Positions 6,019-6,239 of a stretch of DNA of 6,239 bases are shown piece by piece. Every line of letters begins with the position of its first letter. Position 1 is the stretch's first letter. This stretch comes from Gemmatimonadota bacterium (GTDB taxonomy: Bacteria; Gemmatimonadota; Gemmatimonadetes; Gemmatimonadales; GWC2-71-9). The position numbers and the translations under genes are program-made. The notes below the pieces were generated by a model. The model saw nothing but the letters and a program-made list of their open reading frames with translations, was not told the origin of the DNA and ran no database searches. The DNA is taken from contig JACZUR010000140.1 of NCBI GenBank assembly GCA_022573095.1, positions 1-6,239 on the forward strand, in the 5' to 3' direction.

Positions 6019-6239
6019 CTAAAACACACCAAGTTCGGAGAGAGTCTTGGCGTTGACGGCGGTGGCGTGGATCGCGCTTGCGACGACACGGCAGAGAAAA
6101 TCGTGCTCGGTGCGCGAACCGTCTTCCGGCGACCACTCGACATCGGGGCACAGGTTACGCGCGTAGGAGACGCTGTCGACGATGGCCTGGTGGACCTCCT
6201 CCGGCTCCATCTGCATCTTGGCCCGCATATGCAGCGGAC
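6019..6239 (-). pseudogene. leuA: Truncated 2-isopropylmalate synthase fragment (leuA remnant), partial at the window edge
   Basis: The frame is open from the right edge and ends in TAG at 6019-6021. Its 70-odd residues match the middle of the LeuA catalytic barrel, about residues 105-175 of a protein of roughly 500: PLHMRAKMQM corresponds to the conserved H-x-x-x-K stretch, followed by YARNLCPDVEWSPEDGSR, the family's D-V-E-F-S-x-E-D-A-G-R block, and HDFLCRVVASAI. After this the expected GATTINIPDTVGY is replaced by HATAVNAKTLSELGVF and a stop. The later metal-binding HTHDD motif and the whole C-terminal regulatory domain are absent, and I do not find them in other minus-strand frames towards 5970. 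LeuA makes 2-isopropylmalate in leucine synthesis, but this product could not. The 5' part lies outside the window. The convergent membrane-protein gene ends 49 bp away. Alternatives are an assembly error or a frameshift close to 6060. The family is recognised by eye and the match is strong. Confidence 0.75.

Overview
This looks like a bacterial chromosomal window with moderately high GC. It holds four intact protein genes and one broken gene fragment. I see no rRNA, tRNA, CRISPR array, transposase or phage gene. Family content and style (an exported PIMT, a large membrane protein with a spermidine-synthase-like domain, few Shine-Dalgarno sites) suggest an environmental Gram-negative lineage such as Gemmatimonadota or a neighbouring phylum. 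That placement is an inference and is weak.

Layout from left to right. Positions 1-355 have no recognisable gene; a two-tier hairpin lies at 262-310. A minus-strand gene (356-1600) encodes a polytopic membrane diguanylate cyclase with an intact GGEEF active site but no RxxD inhibitory site. A gene-poor gap (1601-1939) follows, containing a strong imperfect hairpin (1814-1849). Next is a minus-strand nitrilase-superfamily amidase (1940-2758) of the N-carbamoylputrescine amidase / beta-ureidopropionase type. A 105-bp divergent intergenic region (2759-2863) holds GC-rich inverted repeats and possible leaderless promoters. To its right, a tight plus-strand pair encodes protein-L-isoaspartate O-methyltransferase with an N-terminal signal peptide (2864-3562) and, 7 nt later, a 799-residue membrane protein (3570-5969) in which a spermidine-synthase-like Rossmann domain sits between two blocks of transmembrane helices. 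At the right edge a minus-strand remnant of 2-isopropylmalate synthase (leuA) enters the window and stops prematurely (6019-6239).

How the genes may work together. The plus-strand pair is almost certainly one operon, and both products carry S-adenosylmethionine-type Rossmann folds. One appears to be exported and the other is embedded in the membrane. The amidase is divergently transcribed and shares only the promoter region. Polyamine metabolism is a tempting theme (N-carbamoylputrescine amidase plus a spermidine-synthase-like domain), but the latter lacks the catalytic aspartates of true aminopropyltransferases, so I do not claim a pathway. The most unusual signals are the exported PIMT coupled to the membrane SpeE-like protein, and a very strong G-quadruplex motif inside the latter's coding sequence.
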